Assembly (NCBI RefSeq): GCF_008727865.1
Contig: NZ_VTWU01000003.1
Location: 310,001 to 374,000, forward strand
Origin: Hymenobacter busanensis
GTDB lineage: Bacteria > Bacteroidota > Bacteroidia > Cytophagales > Hymenobacteraceae
Direction: 5' to 3'
DNA length: 64,000 nucleotides
Shown: positions 7,633 to 17,074 of the stretch, piece by piece
Layout: each line of letters begins with the position of its first letter
Position numbering within the stretch: the first letter of the stretch is position 1
Translations under genes and position numbers: made by a program
Notes under the pieces: generated by a model
The model's database searches: none
What the model saw: the letters and a program-made list of their open reading frames with translations, nothing else
Told to the model about the DNA's origin: nothing

Positions 7633-8952
7633 ATGCTTTCTGCTTCCCGAATTGCCCTGCCCGCTGGGCTGCTGTTGCTGACCATTACTTCCGGCTGGGC
7701 TCAAAAGAATGCGGCCTCGCCGCGTATCACCACGCTGGCCGCCAAAGTAGAGCCGCAGGTAATTGCCTGGCGCCGCGACATTCACGAGCACGCCGAGTTG
7801 GGCAACCGCGAAACCCGCACCGCCGCCCTAGTAGCCGCCGAGCTGAAGCGCCTCGGGCTGGAGGTGCAAACCGGCGTCGCCAAAACCGGCGTAATCGGAA
7901 TTTTGCGGGGCGGCAAGCCCGGTCCAGTAGTGGCCCTGCGCGCCGACATGGACGGCCTGCCCGTGACCGAGGAACGCAAAGTGCCCTTCGCCTCCAAGGA
8001 GCGTGTGCTCTACAACGGCCAAGAGGTGGGCGTGATGCATGCCTGCGGCCACGACGCCCACACGGCCATGCTGCTGGGCACGGCCAACGTGCTCAGCCAG
8101 ATGAAAAACGACCTGCACGGCACCGTGAAGTTCCTCTTTCAGCCCGCCGAGGAAGGCCCGCCCGCCGGCGAAGAAGGCGGCGCCGCGCTGCTGGTGAAAG
8201 AAGGCGCCCTCGACAACCCCAAGGTCGATGCCGTGTTCGGCCTGCACGTGAATGCCCAGACGGAAATCGGCCAGCTTAAGTACCGCGCCGGCGGCATGAT
8301 GGCCAGCTCCGACGTGTTTACGGTGCGCGTGAAAGGCAAATCGGCGCACGGCGCGTACCCTTGGCTGGCCGTCGACCCGGTAGTGGCGGCCGCCCAGGTT
8401 GTGGTGGCCCTGCAAACCATCGTGAGCCGCGAAGTAGAGCTGACCAACGACGCGGCTGTGGTGACGGTGGGCATGATTCACGGCGGCGTGCGCAACAACA
8501 TCATTCCCGAGCAGGTGGAACTGACCGGTACCCTGCGCGCGCTCAACGCCCAAACCCGCGAAAAGCTGCGCCAGAGCGTGCAGCGCGTGGTTACCCACAC
8601 GGCCGAAGCCGCTGGCGCCACCGCCGAAGTAACCATCAAGGCCGCCGCCCCCCTTACATACAACGACCCGCAACTGACCGCCCGCATGCTGCCCACGCTG
8701 CGCAACGTGGCCGGCGCGGGCAGTGTGAGCGAGATGAAAGCCGTGACGGGCGCCGAAGACTTCGGTTGCTACCAGGAAAAAGTGCCCGGGCTGTTCCTCT
8801 ACCTTGGCGCCATGCCTTTGGGCGTCGACCCGGCCACCACCGCGCCGCACCACACCGCGGGGTTCTTCCTCGACGAAGGCAGCTTTGGCTTGGGCGTGCG
8901 CACCCTCGCGCAGCTCGCCGTCGACTACCTTAATAATTCTTCGAAAAAATAA
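7633..8952 (+). CDS. Exported M20-family amidohydrolase
   Basis: A 439-residue metalloamidohydrolase of the M20D group (N-acyl amino acid / hippurate hydrolase type). ATG at 7633 gives the signal peptide MLSASRIALPAGLLLLTITS ending before AQKNAA, so it acts in the periplasm. Visible motifs are RRDIHEHAELGNRE, RADMDGLPV, the metal site HACGHDAHT (His136, Cys138, His140), QPAEEGP with the catalytic Glu pair, the dimerisation-domain GKSAHGAYPWL, and the C-terminal GAEDFGCY. Members hydrolyse N-acylated amino acids or peptides; the exact substrate is open. Confidence 0.92.
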   Translation: MLSASRIALPAGLLLLTITSGWAQKNAASPRITTLAAKVEPQVIAWRRDIHEHAELGNRETRTAALVAAELKRLGLEVQTGVAKTGVIGILRGGKPGPVVALRADMDGLPVTEERKVPFASKERVLYNGQEVGVMHACGHDAHTAMLLGTANVLSQMKNDLHGTVKFLFQPAEEGPPAGEEGGAALLVKEGALDNPKVDAVFGLHVNAQTEIGQLKYRAGGMMASSDVFTVRVKGKSAHGAYPWLAVDPVVAAAQVVVALQTIVSREVELTNDAAVVTVGMIHGGVRNNIIPEQVELTGTLRALNAQTREKLRQSVQRVVTHTAEAAGATAEVTIKAAAPLTYNDPQLTARMLPTLRNVAGAGSVSEMKAVTGAEDFGCYQEKVPGLFLYLGAMPLGVDPATTAPHHTAGFFLDEGSFGLGVRTLAQLAVDYLNNSSKK

Positions 8953-9428
8953 ACGCCCGCCAAAACGGCGCTGCCTCCAATCAGGTGCACCAAGGGCTTT
9001 CGGCTGGTGACCTGCAGGCCCGGCAGGACAAGTGGAATTGAGGAAAGAATGGATAGGGCCCAATTATGAATTTCATAATTGGGCCTTTCGGCGCTTCACC
9101 AATTTCAAGCAGGTAGTGCGCGACTGAAATGCTGGTGCGGAGCGCTGCAAAGGCGCATCGAGCCACAATACAAAAGTGCATCCACAGCGAATAGGCCGGG
9201 TGTTCTAGAAAAATAGGCTTATTCTAATGGTACGACATCTGCTTTGCGAGGGCGCGATACGAGAAGTGCAAGGAAATGGTTGAGGATAAGTGAGGTTTTT
9301 ACTGAATGAAAATTTTATTGCGAAAATGGAGTTGAAATAATCGAAGTGTTAAAAAATTTTTAATTTGGCTGCCCCGACTCCCCATCGGGAAACCGTCCCC
9401 TTCTTTTCCACAACCAAACCACCGTTTC
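8953..9428. other. Gene-free stretch with palindrome and AT-rich leader
   Basis: No convincing coding frame is seen. It holds the palindrome at 9057-9085 near its start and an AT-rich tract (about 9298-9365) just before the M4 peptidase gene, the likely promoter zone of that gene. I could not place an exact TAnnTTTG box. Confidence 0.6.
9057..9085. terminator. Perfect palindrome, probable terminator
   Basis: ggcccaattatgaa (9057-9070) and its exact reverse complement (9072-9085) flank a single base; tttc follows on the plus strand. It lies about 105 bases after the amidohydrolase stop. The near-zero loop is unusual for an intrinsic terminator, so an operator-like palindrome is possible. Confidence 0.5.
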
Positions 9429-11885
9429 ATGATCAACAAGTACCCGGCCTTGGTGCTGGCGCTGCTCGGTAGTGCCCTCACCCTACAGGCCCAAGATGCA
9501 GCGCGTGCGCCGCAAACCGTGCAAGGAGCAGATGGCCTGCCCGAACTGGTGCAGTTCCGCAAAGGCGCCACCCCCAAGCTGACCGACGCCAAACAGGCCC
9601 TCCGCACCGCGCTGGCGCTGGCCCCCGAAGCCGACATGCGCTCGGTAGGCAGCGAAGTAGACCAGCTCGGCTTCACGCACGAGAAGTTTCAGCAATTCTA
9701 CAAAGGCGTTAAGGTAGAGCACGCCACCTACAGCGTGCACGCCCGCAACGGCGCCATCGAAACCATGACCGGCGACGCCGAAGTGGTGGCCTTGGATGTG
9801 CGCCCCTCGCTGTCGGCCGATGCAGCCCTGAAGTCGGCGCTGGGCTTTGTGCGCGCCAGCCGCTACATGTGGCAGGACGCCCGCGAAGAAGCCAGCCTGA
9901 AGCAGCAGGAAAACAACCCCAACGCCTCGTACCTGCCCAAGGGCGAGCTGGTGATTGTGAACAACCAGCTGAGCATGGACGCCGCCAAAGCCGGCAAGCC
10001 CACGCTGGCCTGGAAGTTCAACGTGTATGCCCAGCAGCCGCTGAGCCGCGCCTACATCTACGTCGACGCCAACACGGGTGAGGTGGTGATGCAGGATGCC
10101 ATCATCAAGCACACGGCCGCCAACGCCACGTTTGCCACCGCCTACAACGGCACCCGTACGCTGGCCAACGAAACCACCACCGGCGGCTACCGCCTGCGCG
10201 AGTACACCCGCGGCCTGGGTATCGAAACCTACAACGCCCGCAAGAGCAACAGCTACACCGCCGCCGTTGACTTCGTGGACGCCGACAACAACTGGACGGC
10301 CGCCGAGTACAACAACGCCAACTACGACAACGTGGCCGGCGACGCCCACTTTGGCGCCCAGGCTACCTACGACTACTGGAAAGCGGTGCACAACCGCAAC
10401 TCCTACGACAATGCCGGCGCCAAAATCAAGAGCTACGTGCACTTCGACGACGTGCCCGGCGGCGCGGGCTACGAAAACGCGTTCTGGAACGGCTCGGTTA
10501 TGACCTACGGCGACGGCGCCAGCTCCTTCAAGCCGCTGACGGCCATGGACGTGTGCGGCCACGAAATCGGCCACGCCGTGTGCGAAAAAACCGCTAACCT
10601 GACCTACCAGAACGAGTCGGGCGCCATGAACGAAGGCTTCTCCGACATCTGGGGCGCCTGCGTGGAAGCCCGCGCCGTGGCCCAGTACGGCCTCACCGGC
10701 AAGTCGACCTTCCTCATCGGCGAGGAAATCATGAAAGCCGGCGGCGCGCTGCGCTCCATGAGCAACCCCAACCAGTACGGCCAGCCCGATACCTACAAAG
10801 GCTCCTACTGGTACACCGGTACCGGCGACTACGGCGGGGTGCACACCAACTCGGGCGTGCTCAACTACTGGTTCTACCTGCTGAGCCAAGGCGGCTCGGG
10901 CACCAACGACAAAGGCAGCGCCTACTCGGTCACCGGCATCGGCATTGATGCCGCCGCCAAAATTGCCTACCGTACCGAAAGCGTGTACCTGACGGCTTCG
11001 TCGACCTACGCCAGCGCCCGCACAGCCGCCATTTCGGCTGCCACCGACCTCTACGGTGCCGGTTCGGCCCAGGTAATTGCCACTACCAACGCCTGGTACG
11101 CCGTGGGCGTGGGCGCCGTGTACAGCGGCGGTGGCGGCACTACGCCGCCCTCCACCACTACTTACTGCGCCAGCAAAGGCACCAGCCAGAGCTACGAATG
11201 GATTGATCTGGTGCAGCTCGGCTCTATCAACCGCGCTTCCTCGAAAGACGCTGGCTACTACAACGGCACGGCTACCAGCACCACGGTAGCCGCCGGTTCG
11301 TCGCAGACCATCTACTTCTCGGCCGGTTTCACCTCCACGGCTTACACCGAGTACTGGAAAGTCTACATCGACTACAACCAGAACGGCGTGTTCACCGACG
11401 CCGGTGAGCTGGTCGTATCGGGCTCGTCGTCGAGCGCCGCCACGCTCAGCAGCACCTTCACGGTGCCGGCCACGGCCAAGAGCGGCGCTACCCGCCTGCG
11501 CATCATCATGAGCGACGCCTCGGCCACCACCAGCTGCAGCAGCTACAGCTACGGCGAGACGGAAGACTACACCGTCAACATCAGCGGCGGCACCATTGCC
11601 CCGGCTGGTCTGACCGGTATTCGCAGCGCCATGCCGCTGGGCAACGAAGAAGCCCGTCTGGCTCGCGTGTTCCCGAACCCGGCCACCGAGCTGCTGACCA
11701 TTTTGCTGCCCGATAACGCGCCGCTGCGCTCGGTGAAAGTGTACGACGTGCGCGGTGCCGAAATGAAGCAGGTGCGCCTGGCCGAAGACGGTGGCCTCGA
11801 CGTGAGCCGTCTGGCGCCCGGCATGTACCAGTTGAGTTTGTCGGATGGGCAGAAGTCCTTCCAGCAGCGCTTCATCAAGCAGTAA
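9429..11885 (+). CDS. Secreted M4-family metallopeptidase with GEVED-type domain and T9SS tail
   Basis: An 818-residue thermolysin-type zinc protease. In order: signal peptide (residues 1-21), FTP/PepSY propeptide (about 60-210, inhibitory and chaperone-like in the family), catalytic domain with HEIGH (His378, Glu379, His382) and the third ligand Glu402 in NEGFSD, exactly the 20-residue spacing of thermolysin, and H-N-GV in VHTNSGVLNYW; then a Ser/Thr/Gly linker and a GEVED-like beta domain (about 575-715, ending YGETEDYTVNI); finally a T9SS type A sorting domain (VFPNPATELLTI to QRFIKQ). It is expected to be secreted, self-processed and anchored or released by T9SS. It is monocistronic, closed by a strong terminator. 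Confidence 0.95.
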   Translation: MINKYPALVLALLGSALTLQAQDAARAPQTVQGADGLPELVQFRKGATPKLTDAKQALRTALALAPEADMRSVGSEVDQLGFTHEKFQQFYKGVKVEHATYSVHARNGAIETMTGDAEVVALDVRPSLSADAALKSALGFVRASRYMWQDAREEASLKQQENNPNASYLPKGELVIVNNQLSMDAAKAGKPTLAWKFNVYAQQPLSRAYIYVDANTGEVVMQDAIIKHTAANATFATAYNGTRTLANETTTGGYRLREYTRGLGIETYNARKSNSYTAAVDFVDADNNWTAAEYNNANYDNVAGDAHFGAQATYDYWKAVHNRNSYDNAGAKIKSYVHFDDVPGGAGYENAFWNGSVMTYGDGASSFKPLTAMDVCGHEIGHAVCEKTANLTYQNESGAMNEGFSDIWGACVEARAVAQYGLTGKSTFLIGEEIMKAGGALRSMSNPNQYGQPDTYKGSYWYTGTGDYGGVHTNSGVLNYWFYLLSQGGSGTNDKGSAYSVTGIGIDAAAKIAYRTESVYLTASSTYASARTAAISAATDLYGAGSAQVIATTNAWYAVGVGAVYSGGGGTTPPSTTTYCASKGTSQSYEWIDLVQLGSINRASSKDAGYYNGTATSTTVAAGSSQTIYFSAGFTSTAYTEYWKVYIDYNQNGVFTDAGELVVSGSSSSAATLSSTFTVPATAKSGATRLRIIMSDASATTSCSSYSYGETEDYTVNISGGTIAPAGLTGIRSAMPLGNEEARLARVFPNPATELLTILLPDNAPLRSVKVYDVRGAEMKQVRLAEDGGLDVSRLAPGMYQLSLSDGQKSFQQRFIKQ

Positions 11886-11911
11886 ACAGAGCCGCTTAAC
11901 TGCCGTATGAA

Positions 11912-11945
11912 ACGGCCCGGTACCGCAACGGTACCGGGCCGTTTT
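11912..11945 (+). terminator. Intrinsic terminator of the M4 peptidase gene
   Basis: A 14-bp perfect stem acggcccggtaccg / cggtaccgggccgt with a 3-base loop, followed by ttttt, 26 bases after the stop codon. Confidence 0.92.
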
Positions 11946-12012
11946 TGCGTCCCGGCTGTAGATTGCGCCGCTTTTCTGCGCCGGCACCGCCGGTTTGCCC
12001 AAACTCTCGAAC

Positions 12013-12891
12013 ATGCACGTAGCCTTGGTCACCAGCGTGGTGCTGGAACAATACGCCGCCACCAACGTGGCCAACGAAGACGATTTGCTGGCTGCGTACC
12101 TGCGTCGCCACGGTCTGCAGGTGACGCCTGCCGTGTGGTCGGATGCCGCCGTTGCGTGGGAATCGTTTGATGCCGTGGTGCTCAAGTCGCCGTGGGACTA
12201 TTTCGACCGGCCCGCTGAGTTTCACGCGTGGCTCGACGACTTGGACCGCCGCGGCGTGCGGCTGCTTAACCCGACGAGTATCGTGCGCTATAATGCCGAC
12301 AAAGCCTATTTGCTCGACTTCGAAGCCGGCGGCGTGGCCATTGTGCCCACCCAGCTGCTGAAGCGCGGAAGCCGCGTGCAGCCCGCCGCGTGGTTTGCGG
12401 GCGGAGCCGAGAAAGTAGTGTTCAAGCCCACTGTGAGCGGCGGCGCCAAAGACACTTTTGCCCTCACCTTAGCCGAGGCCGAAGCAGCTGCGCCGCAGCT
12501 GCAGGCCTTGCTCGACGAGGCCGACTTTCTAGTGCAGCCTTTCGTGCCGCAAATCCAGACCACCGGCGAATGGTCGCTCGTCTTCTTTGGCGGCGAACTG
12601 AGCCATGCGGTGCTGAAAACGCCTAAATCGGGCGACTTTCGGGTGCAGCACTACCTCGGCGGCGGCATTCAGCCGGTAGAAGCCCCCGCGCCCATAGCCG
12701 CCGTTGCCCACGCCGTTGTGCAGCGCTTTGCCCCCGGCTGCCTCTACGCCCGTGTCGATGGGGTGGACGCGCCCGACGGCGGTTTCTGGCTGATGGAACT
12801 GGAGCTGATTGAACCGTTTCTCTACCTCGAATCGGGCAGCGAAGCCGCGTATGCGCGCTACTACGAAGCGCTGTTGCAGCTGGCAAAGTAA
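12013..12891 (+). CDS. ATP-grasp domain protein
   Basis: A 292-residue soluble protein. Its architecture follows RimK / glutathione-synthetase-like ATP-grasp ligases: an N-terminal pre-grasp part (SPWDYFDRP near residue 58), KVVFKPTVSGGAKDTF as the nucleotide-binding strand and glycine loop, VQPFVPQIQTTGEWSLVFF in the middle, and a C-terminal metal-binding region (ARVDGV, LMELELIEPFLYLE) with acidic ligands. Such enzymes join a carboxylate to an amine or thiol using ATP; the DcsG-like cycloserine-pathway branch has a similar layout, but no pathway partner is nearby. ATG at 12013 was chosen over the TTG at 11995. Confidence 0.85.
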   Translation: MHVALVTSVVLEQYAATNVANEDDLLAAYLRRHGLQVTPAVWSDAAVAWESFDAVVLKSPWDYFDRPAEFHAWLDDLDRRGVRLLNPTSIVRYNADKAYLLDFEAGGVAIVPTQLLKRGSRVQPAAWFAGGAEKVVFKPTVSGGAKDTFALTLAEAEAAAPQLQALLDEADFLVQPFVPQIQTTGEWSLVFFGGELSHAVLKTPKSGDFRVQHYLGGGIQPVEAPAPIAAVAHAVVQRFAPGCLYARVDGVDAPDGGFWLMELELIEPFLYLESGSEAAYARYYEALLQLAK

Positions 12892-12936
12892 CTAGCATGC
12901 CCACACGCGGATGTGTGGGGCTGGCCCTTGCAGTGG

Positions 12937-13722
12937 TCAGAAGCCATTCACGACGAAGCCACCATCAACGGCCAGGGTTTGGCCGGTGACGTAGCTGGCG
13001 GCGGGCAGGCACAGAAAAGCCACGGCAGCAGCTACTTCATGCGGCTCGCCGATGCGGCCTTCGGGTGTGCGGTCGAGCACCTGCTGCAAATACGCTTCGT
13101 TGCTCAGTACCCCGGCCGCCAGCGGTGTGCGGATGTACCACGGCGCCACGCAGTTCACCCGAATACCATCGGCAGCCCATTCCACGGCCAGATTGCGAGT
13201 GAGCTGCACCAGCGCGGCCTTGGTCATGCCGTAGATGGCCCCGGTGCGTAAATGGGTGAGGCCTGCCACCGACGAAATATTGACGATGATGCCCGCGCCG
13301 CTGGCTTTCAGCAGCGGGTGCGCGAGTTGGCACAGCCCAAACGTCGATTCCAGGTTGGTGGCCATGATGTGCCGGTACTCGGCATCGGAGTACGCCGTGG
13401 TAGCCTTGCGGATGTTGGTACCCACGTTGTTTACCAACCCGTCGAGCCGGTTCCAGCGCTGCTGTACCTCGGCCAGCAGCGCCGCGCGGCTTTCAAGTTG
13501 GCTCACGTCGCCGGGTAGGGCGTGCGCGTCAAGCCCTTGCTGCTGCCACGCGGCCACGGCTTCGTATAGCGGCTCGGGGCGGCGCGCCACGGCCAGCACG
13601 GTCGCCCCGAAGCGCAGCAGCTCTTCGGCCACGGCCGCGCCAATGCCCGCCGAGGCGCCGGTAACCAGGAACACCCGGCCACGCAACGACCAGCGGGCGG
13701 TGAAATCAGAAGGAGGCAGCAT
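12937..13722 (-). CDS. SDR family oxidoreductase (tropinone-reductase-like)
   Basis: A 261-residue classical SDR with [10 protein letters not shown] (residues 19-28), NNVGTN, the catalytic Ser in VNISSVAG and YGMTK, and the C-terminal [17 protein letters not shown] typical of the FabG/tropinone-reductase branch. The ARRPE after the second strand fits NADPH. The gene is convergent with the ATP-grasp gene (45 bases apart) and 18 bases downstream of the outer-membrane protein gene on its own strand, so it may be read from that unit. The substrate is unknown. Confidence 0.9.
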   Translation of the reverse strand: MLPPSDFTARWSLRGRVFLVTGASAGIGAAVAEELLRFGATVLAVARRPEPLYEAVAAWQQQGLDAHALPGDVSQLESRAALLAEVQQRWNRLDGLVNNVGTNIRKATTAYSDAEYRHIMATNLESTFGLCQLAHPLLKASGAGIIVNISSVAGLTHLRTGAIYGMTKAALVQLTRNLAVEWAADGIRVNCVAPWYIRTPLAAGVLSNEAYLQQVLDRTPEGRIGEPHEVAAAVAFLCLPAASYVTGQTLAVDGGFVVNGF

Positions 13723-13740
13723 GTTGGCGGGTCGCCGCGC

Positions 13741-14454
13741 CTAGCGCAGCTTGTACTCGACCTTCAGCTCGGCCAGGCCGTAGCCATCGTTGCGGTTGGG
13801 GTTGCCGCGCTGGCTCACGTCGTCGAGGTGGTCGGTGGTGGTGAAAAAGTAGGTGCCCTGGGCTGTCAGGTACAGGCGCCGGTTCAGCAAAAACGACAGG
13901 CCACCGCCTACGGGCGCTACCACGGCTGTAGCCGGGTAATCATTCCGCTCGGGCGTCAGGATGGCCTGCTGGTTGAGCGGCTCGGTGCCGGTGTAGAGCT
14001 TGGGGTTGTAGAGCAACAGCCCCAAACCGGCCTGCAGAAAGGGTTTGAAGCCGAGTGGATTGGCGCCGGTGCTGGAAAACTGCGCCGGGTCGTGCAGCGG
14101 CTCGAAGCGCAAAAAGCTCGTCAGCGACTGGTTGCGGCCCCGAAAAGCGAGGTTGCGCTCCGCCAGCTGGTCGATGGAGCCTACCTGAAACCAGCCGAAC
14201 TCGCCGCCCACCGACCAATGCGGCCGCCAGGGGTAAATAACGCCCACCTGCACGTCGGCGCCGGGGCGGTTTTGGGCTAGACCGGTGGTTAGGTCGCCGG
14301 TGTAAAACGCCACGCCGCCGCCGGCCGTCAGGCGCGCCGGGCCGCGGTAGTAGCCACGGCCTTGGGCGTCGAAATGGCGGCGCGGCGCTTGGGCCGTTGC
14401 CACCAGCGGGGCCGCCAGCAGCGCGGCGCCGAGCAACCAAGAAGTAATGCGCAC
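13741..14454 (-). CDS. Outer-membrane beta-barrel protein
   Basis: A GTG start at 14454 gives a good signal peptide (ITSWLLGAALLAAPLVATAQ); the ATG at 14517 would add a Trp/Pro-rich head unlike a leader. The mature part is built of alternating hydrophobic strands (LTAGGGVAFYTGDL, HWSVGGEFGWFQVG, FKPFLQAGLGLLLYN, VVAPVGGGLSFLLNRRLYLT, LAELKVEYKLR) ending in a hydrophobic C-terminal strand, as in DUF6089-like eight-stranded barrels. It is probably a small outer-membrane protein; ligand unknown. It follows the TPR gene by 68 bases on the same strand. Confidence 0.75.
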   Translation of the reverse strand: MRITSWLLGAALLAAPLVATAQAPRRHFDAQGRGYYRGPARLTAGGGVAFYTGDLTTGLAQNRPGADVQVGVIYPWRPHWSVGGEFGWFQVGSIDQLAERNLAFRGRNQSLTSFLRFEPLHDPAQFSSTGANPLGFKPFLQAGLGLLLYNPKLYTGTEPLNQQAILTPERNDYPATAVVAPVGGGLSFLLNRRLYLTAQGTYFFTTTDHLDDVSQRGNPNRNDGYGLAELKVEYKLR

Positions 14455-14522
14455 GGGTCGAAAAATCAAGTGAAACGGAACTCCGCATACGCCCGGCCAC
14501 CGCCCGGCGTTACGCACGGCCC

Positions 14523-15236
14523 TTATTTGAACACCCCTTGCGGGTCGGGCATCTTGGCCACCAGCTCACTGATAAAGCCGAAGTCTACGCCCTGCAAGCT
14601 GTGGCTGCGGCCTTTGTGCACGGCTTCCCAGGCTTTGGCGTATTCGCCCTGCAGGTAGTAAGCTCGGCCCAGCTGCTGGTAGGCGTAGGAGTTGTTGGCG
14701 TCGAGCGTCACGGCTTGGTTGAGGTGTTCCAGGGCCGTTTTCAGGTCTTTGCTTTTCTTGGTTTTCTCGTAGCGCAGCAGGTAGCTGGCGCCGAGGTCGG
14801 AATGGAGCACGGCCTGGGTGGCGCCGGCAGATACGGCCAGACCTTTTTCCAGCAGGCCAATGGATTCGTCGAGGGCGGTGCTGCTGGTCAGCAGACCCAG
14901 GCCGCGGTAGGCGTCGGCATTTTGCGGATCGAGCATCCAAGCCAGGTTGAAGCGGTAGCGGGCCGTGTCGGGCTGGCCTTCGGTGAAGTACTCGTACCCT
15001 TTGTTGGCAAAGAAGCGGCTGGCTTCGGCCCGCGAGGCAAAGTTCTGGTCGATGCCCTTCAGAAACGCTTCGCCCATGAACGCCTGCGCGGCCTCGGGCG
15101 TAACGCCGCCGAACAAGGCCAGTTGCCGGTTGACGGTGGTGGCGGCGCCTTTGGTTTTGACTTTGGTTTTCTGCGCGTGCGCCGGCAATGCCAGCAATGA
15201 GCCCAGCACGGCGGCCAGGTAAATCAGGTATTTCAT
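14523..15236 (-). CDS. Exported tetratricopeptide-repeat protein
   Basis: A 237-residue protein. ATG at 15236 yields MKYLIYLAAVLGSLLALPAHA, a clear signal peptide; a TTG six bases earlier is less likely. Residues about 70-220 are TPR-like helices (NKGYEYFTEGQPDTARYRF, ALEHLNQAVTLDANNSYAYQ, QLGRAYYLQGEYAKAWEAVH). It is a periplasmic protein-interaction scaffold; no partner is evident besides the beta-barrel gene 68 bases downstream. Confidence 0.85.
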   Translation of the reverse strand: MKYLIYLAAVLGSLLALPAHAQKTKVKTKGAATTVNRQLALFGGVTPEAAQAFMGEAFLKGIDQNFASRAEASRFFANKGYEYFTEGQPDTARYRFNLAWMLDPQNADAYRGLGLLTSSTALDESIGLLEKGLAVSAGATQAVLHSDLGASYLLRYEKTKKSKDLKTALEHLNQAVTLDANNSYAYQQLGRAYYLQGEYAKAWEAVHKGRSHSLQGVDFGFISELVAKMPDPQGVFK

Positions 15237-15445
15237 GAACAAAAAGCTTAAACGACCGCACCAACGCTGCTACACCGGCGGCACCCAGTGGGCGGCAGAG
15301 CAAAGATAGCGCCCACCGCCCGCTGTAGGCGCCACGGTAACGCCCGGCGGGGCCGCCGCAGTATGTAGCGCCGGCAATCCAAGCCAGCCCCAATGCGGTA
15401 TATAGCCGAGCCGTCGGCGGCTGCCGGCCGGTTTGTTGTTGCTAT

Positions 15446-16330
15446 ATGATGAGGGTATTGCTGCGCTGCGCGCTGATTCCGTTTCTACTGCTGCTGCTCG
15501 CAGTTGGCAGCGAGTACACGGTGGCCCGGCCCAGCCGCCGCACCGCCGATGTGCCCTACGTGCCTGCCACCGACACGGCCTACAGCGCCGAGCGGCACCG
15601 GCTGGATGTGTATGCCCCGCGCCGCAAAGCGGCTGCGTTGCGGCCCGTGGTGGTGTTCATTCACGGCGGCAACTGGGACAGCGGCAACAAGAACATTTAC
15701 GCCTTCATCGGGCGGCGGCTAGCCCGGCAGGGTGTGGTGGCACTGGTCATCAACTACCGGCTGGCGCCGCAGGTGCGCGTGCCGCAAATGGCCGACGACT
15801 GCGCCCGCGCCGTGGTGTGGGCCACCGAGCACGCGCCGGAGTACGGCGGCGATGCGCGGCGCATCTTCGTGATGGGCCATTCGGCGGGCGGCGGACTGGC
15901 GGCGCTGCTGGCCACCGACACGCGCTTGTTTCAGCGGCGCGGCCTGCGCCAGAATCCCGTGCGCGGCGCCATTCTCGACGACCCCGCCGGCCTCGATATG
16001 TACGACTACCTGCAAAAGATGCAGTACCCCGGCGACGCGCAGTACCTCGTGCCGTTCGGCCGCCACCCGGCCGTGTGGCGCGATGCTTCGGCCCTCTACC
16101 ACGTATCGGCCGCCAGCCCGCCGTTTCTCATCTTCGTCGGCGGCGAAACCTACCCGTCCATTAGCTCCAGCAGCCAGCGGTTTCGCGAGCGGCTGATAGC
16201 CGCGGGACACCCGCCGCAGTTTGCCGTGCTGCCGGGCAAAAGGCACGTGCCCATGGTGCTGCAGCTCTACTGGAAACGCAACGTGATTTACCAGGAACTC
16301 CTGAAACTGGTACATTCCCCAGCGTCCTGA
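15446..16330 (+). CDS. Alpha/beta hydrolase (esterase/lipase family)
   Basis: A 294-residue protein with an N-terminal hydrophobic leader (residues 5-22), so membrane-tethered or periplasmic. It has the HGGNW oxyanion motif (near residue 73), the nucleophile elbow GHSAGGG (Ser about 149) and the catalytic His in KRHVPM near the C-terminus, in the pattern of hormone-sensitive-lipase/carboxylesterase relatives. The acid residue is likely in the stretch FVGGETYPS. It starts 203 bases from the divergent TPR gene. Two ATG codons in tandem (15446, 15449) could serve as the start. Confidence 0.87.
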   Translation: MMRVLLRCALIPFLLLLLAVGSEYTVARPSRRTADVPYVPATDTAYSAERHRLDVYAPRRKAAALRPVVVFIHGGNWDSGNKNIYAFIGRRLARQGVVALVINYRLAPQVRVPQMADDCARAVVWATEHAPEYGGDARRIFVMGHSAGGGLAALLATDTRLFQRRGLRQNPVRGAILDDPAGLDMYDYLQKMQYPGDAQYLVPFGRHPAVWRDASALYHVSAASPPFLIFVGGETYPSISSSSQRFRERLIAAGHPPQFAVLPGKRHVPMVLQLYWKRNVIYQELLKLVHSPAS

Positions 16331-16366
16331 ATACGTAGCGCTTGGCGTTGCTTCCGGCTGCTTGCT

Positions 16367-17074
16367 TTACGCTTCAAAGGCCTGCATCTCGGCCCAAAGC
16401 TTCCCGAAAGCCTGCGCGTAGGGACGCACTGCGGCCGGGTCGTTGGTGATGAGCACGTTTTCGAGGTTGTAGCGCGCCGCCGAGCGGGTCCAGTTGTAGC
16501 TGCCGGTCAGCACCAGCGCGTCGTCGGCAACGGCAAACTTGTGGTGCATGTGGTACTCGGTGCGGTCGGTGCGCACGGGAATGCCGGCTTGGTGCAGCTG
16601 ACGCACATCGGAGCCGCCGTCGAAGAGCTTGTCGTTGTCGGTGAGCAGGCGCACGCGCACGCCACGGCGGTGCGCGGCCAGCAGGGCCTCGGTCAGGCGG
16701 TCGTCGGCCACCGTAAACACGCACACGTCCAGGGTGCGCTCGGCCTGGTTGATGAAGCGCCGAATGGCCCCGATGCACGCTTCGCCGGGGCTGAAATGCA
16801 CCTCGGTTTGCGTAATGGGCGTGGCCTCGGCCGGCAGCAGCGCCGTTGCCCCGGTCAGCCACGTGATAATGGCCTTGTCGAGCGGCGTTTCGGTCTGGGT
16901 TTTGGCAAGCTGAAACACCTGCCGCCGCAGTTGGGCCAGGTCGCCGCCCTGCTGGCCGAACGCCAACACATGCGGGCGCAGCTGCCGGGCTTCAGCCTCT
17001 GAAAGGGAAATGTCGGACAACGCCTGCCGGAAACGGTCCAGCAATACGTCGAGGTCGGCGGCGGGAGTGCTCAT
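16367..17074 (-). CDS. Phospholipase-D-like HKD nuclease/hydrolase
   Basis: A 235-residue protein with one HKD motif, HMHHKFAVADD followed by the conserved GSYNWTRSA, as in single-motif PLD enzymes (bacterial Nuc, Zucchini/PLD6) that work as dimers on nucleic acid or cardiolipin. The first 90 residues are helical with no signal peptide. The start ATG at 17074 overlaps the TGA of the upstream glycosidase gene (ATGA), so the two are translationally coupled. Whether the substrate is nucleic acid or lipid is not decidable here. Confidence 0.85.
   Translation of the reverse strand: MSTPAADLDVLLDRFRQALSDISLSEAEARQLRPHVLAFGQQGGDLAQLRRQVFQLAKTQTETPLDKAIITWLTGATALLPAEATPITQTEVHFSPGEACIGAIRRFINQAERTLDVCVFTVADDRLTEALLAAHRRGVRVRLLTDNDKLFDGGSDVRQLHQAGIPVRTDRTEYHMHHKFAVADDALVLTGSYNWTRSAARYNLENVLITNDPAAVRPYAQAFGKLWAEMQAFEA

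Noticed and set aside
9483-12185. 900-residue open frame on the minus strand across the M4 peptidase gene
   Set aside because: It is the mirror of a GC-rich gene; its translation is low-complexity His/Gly/Val-rich, and the plus strand codes for a complete domain series.
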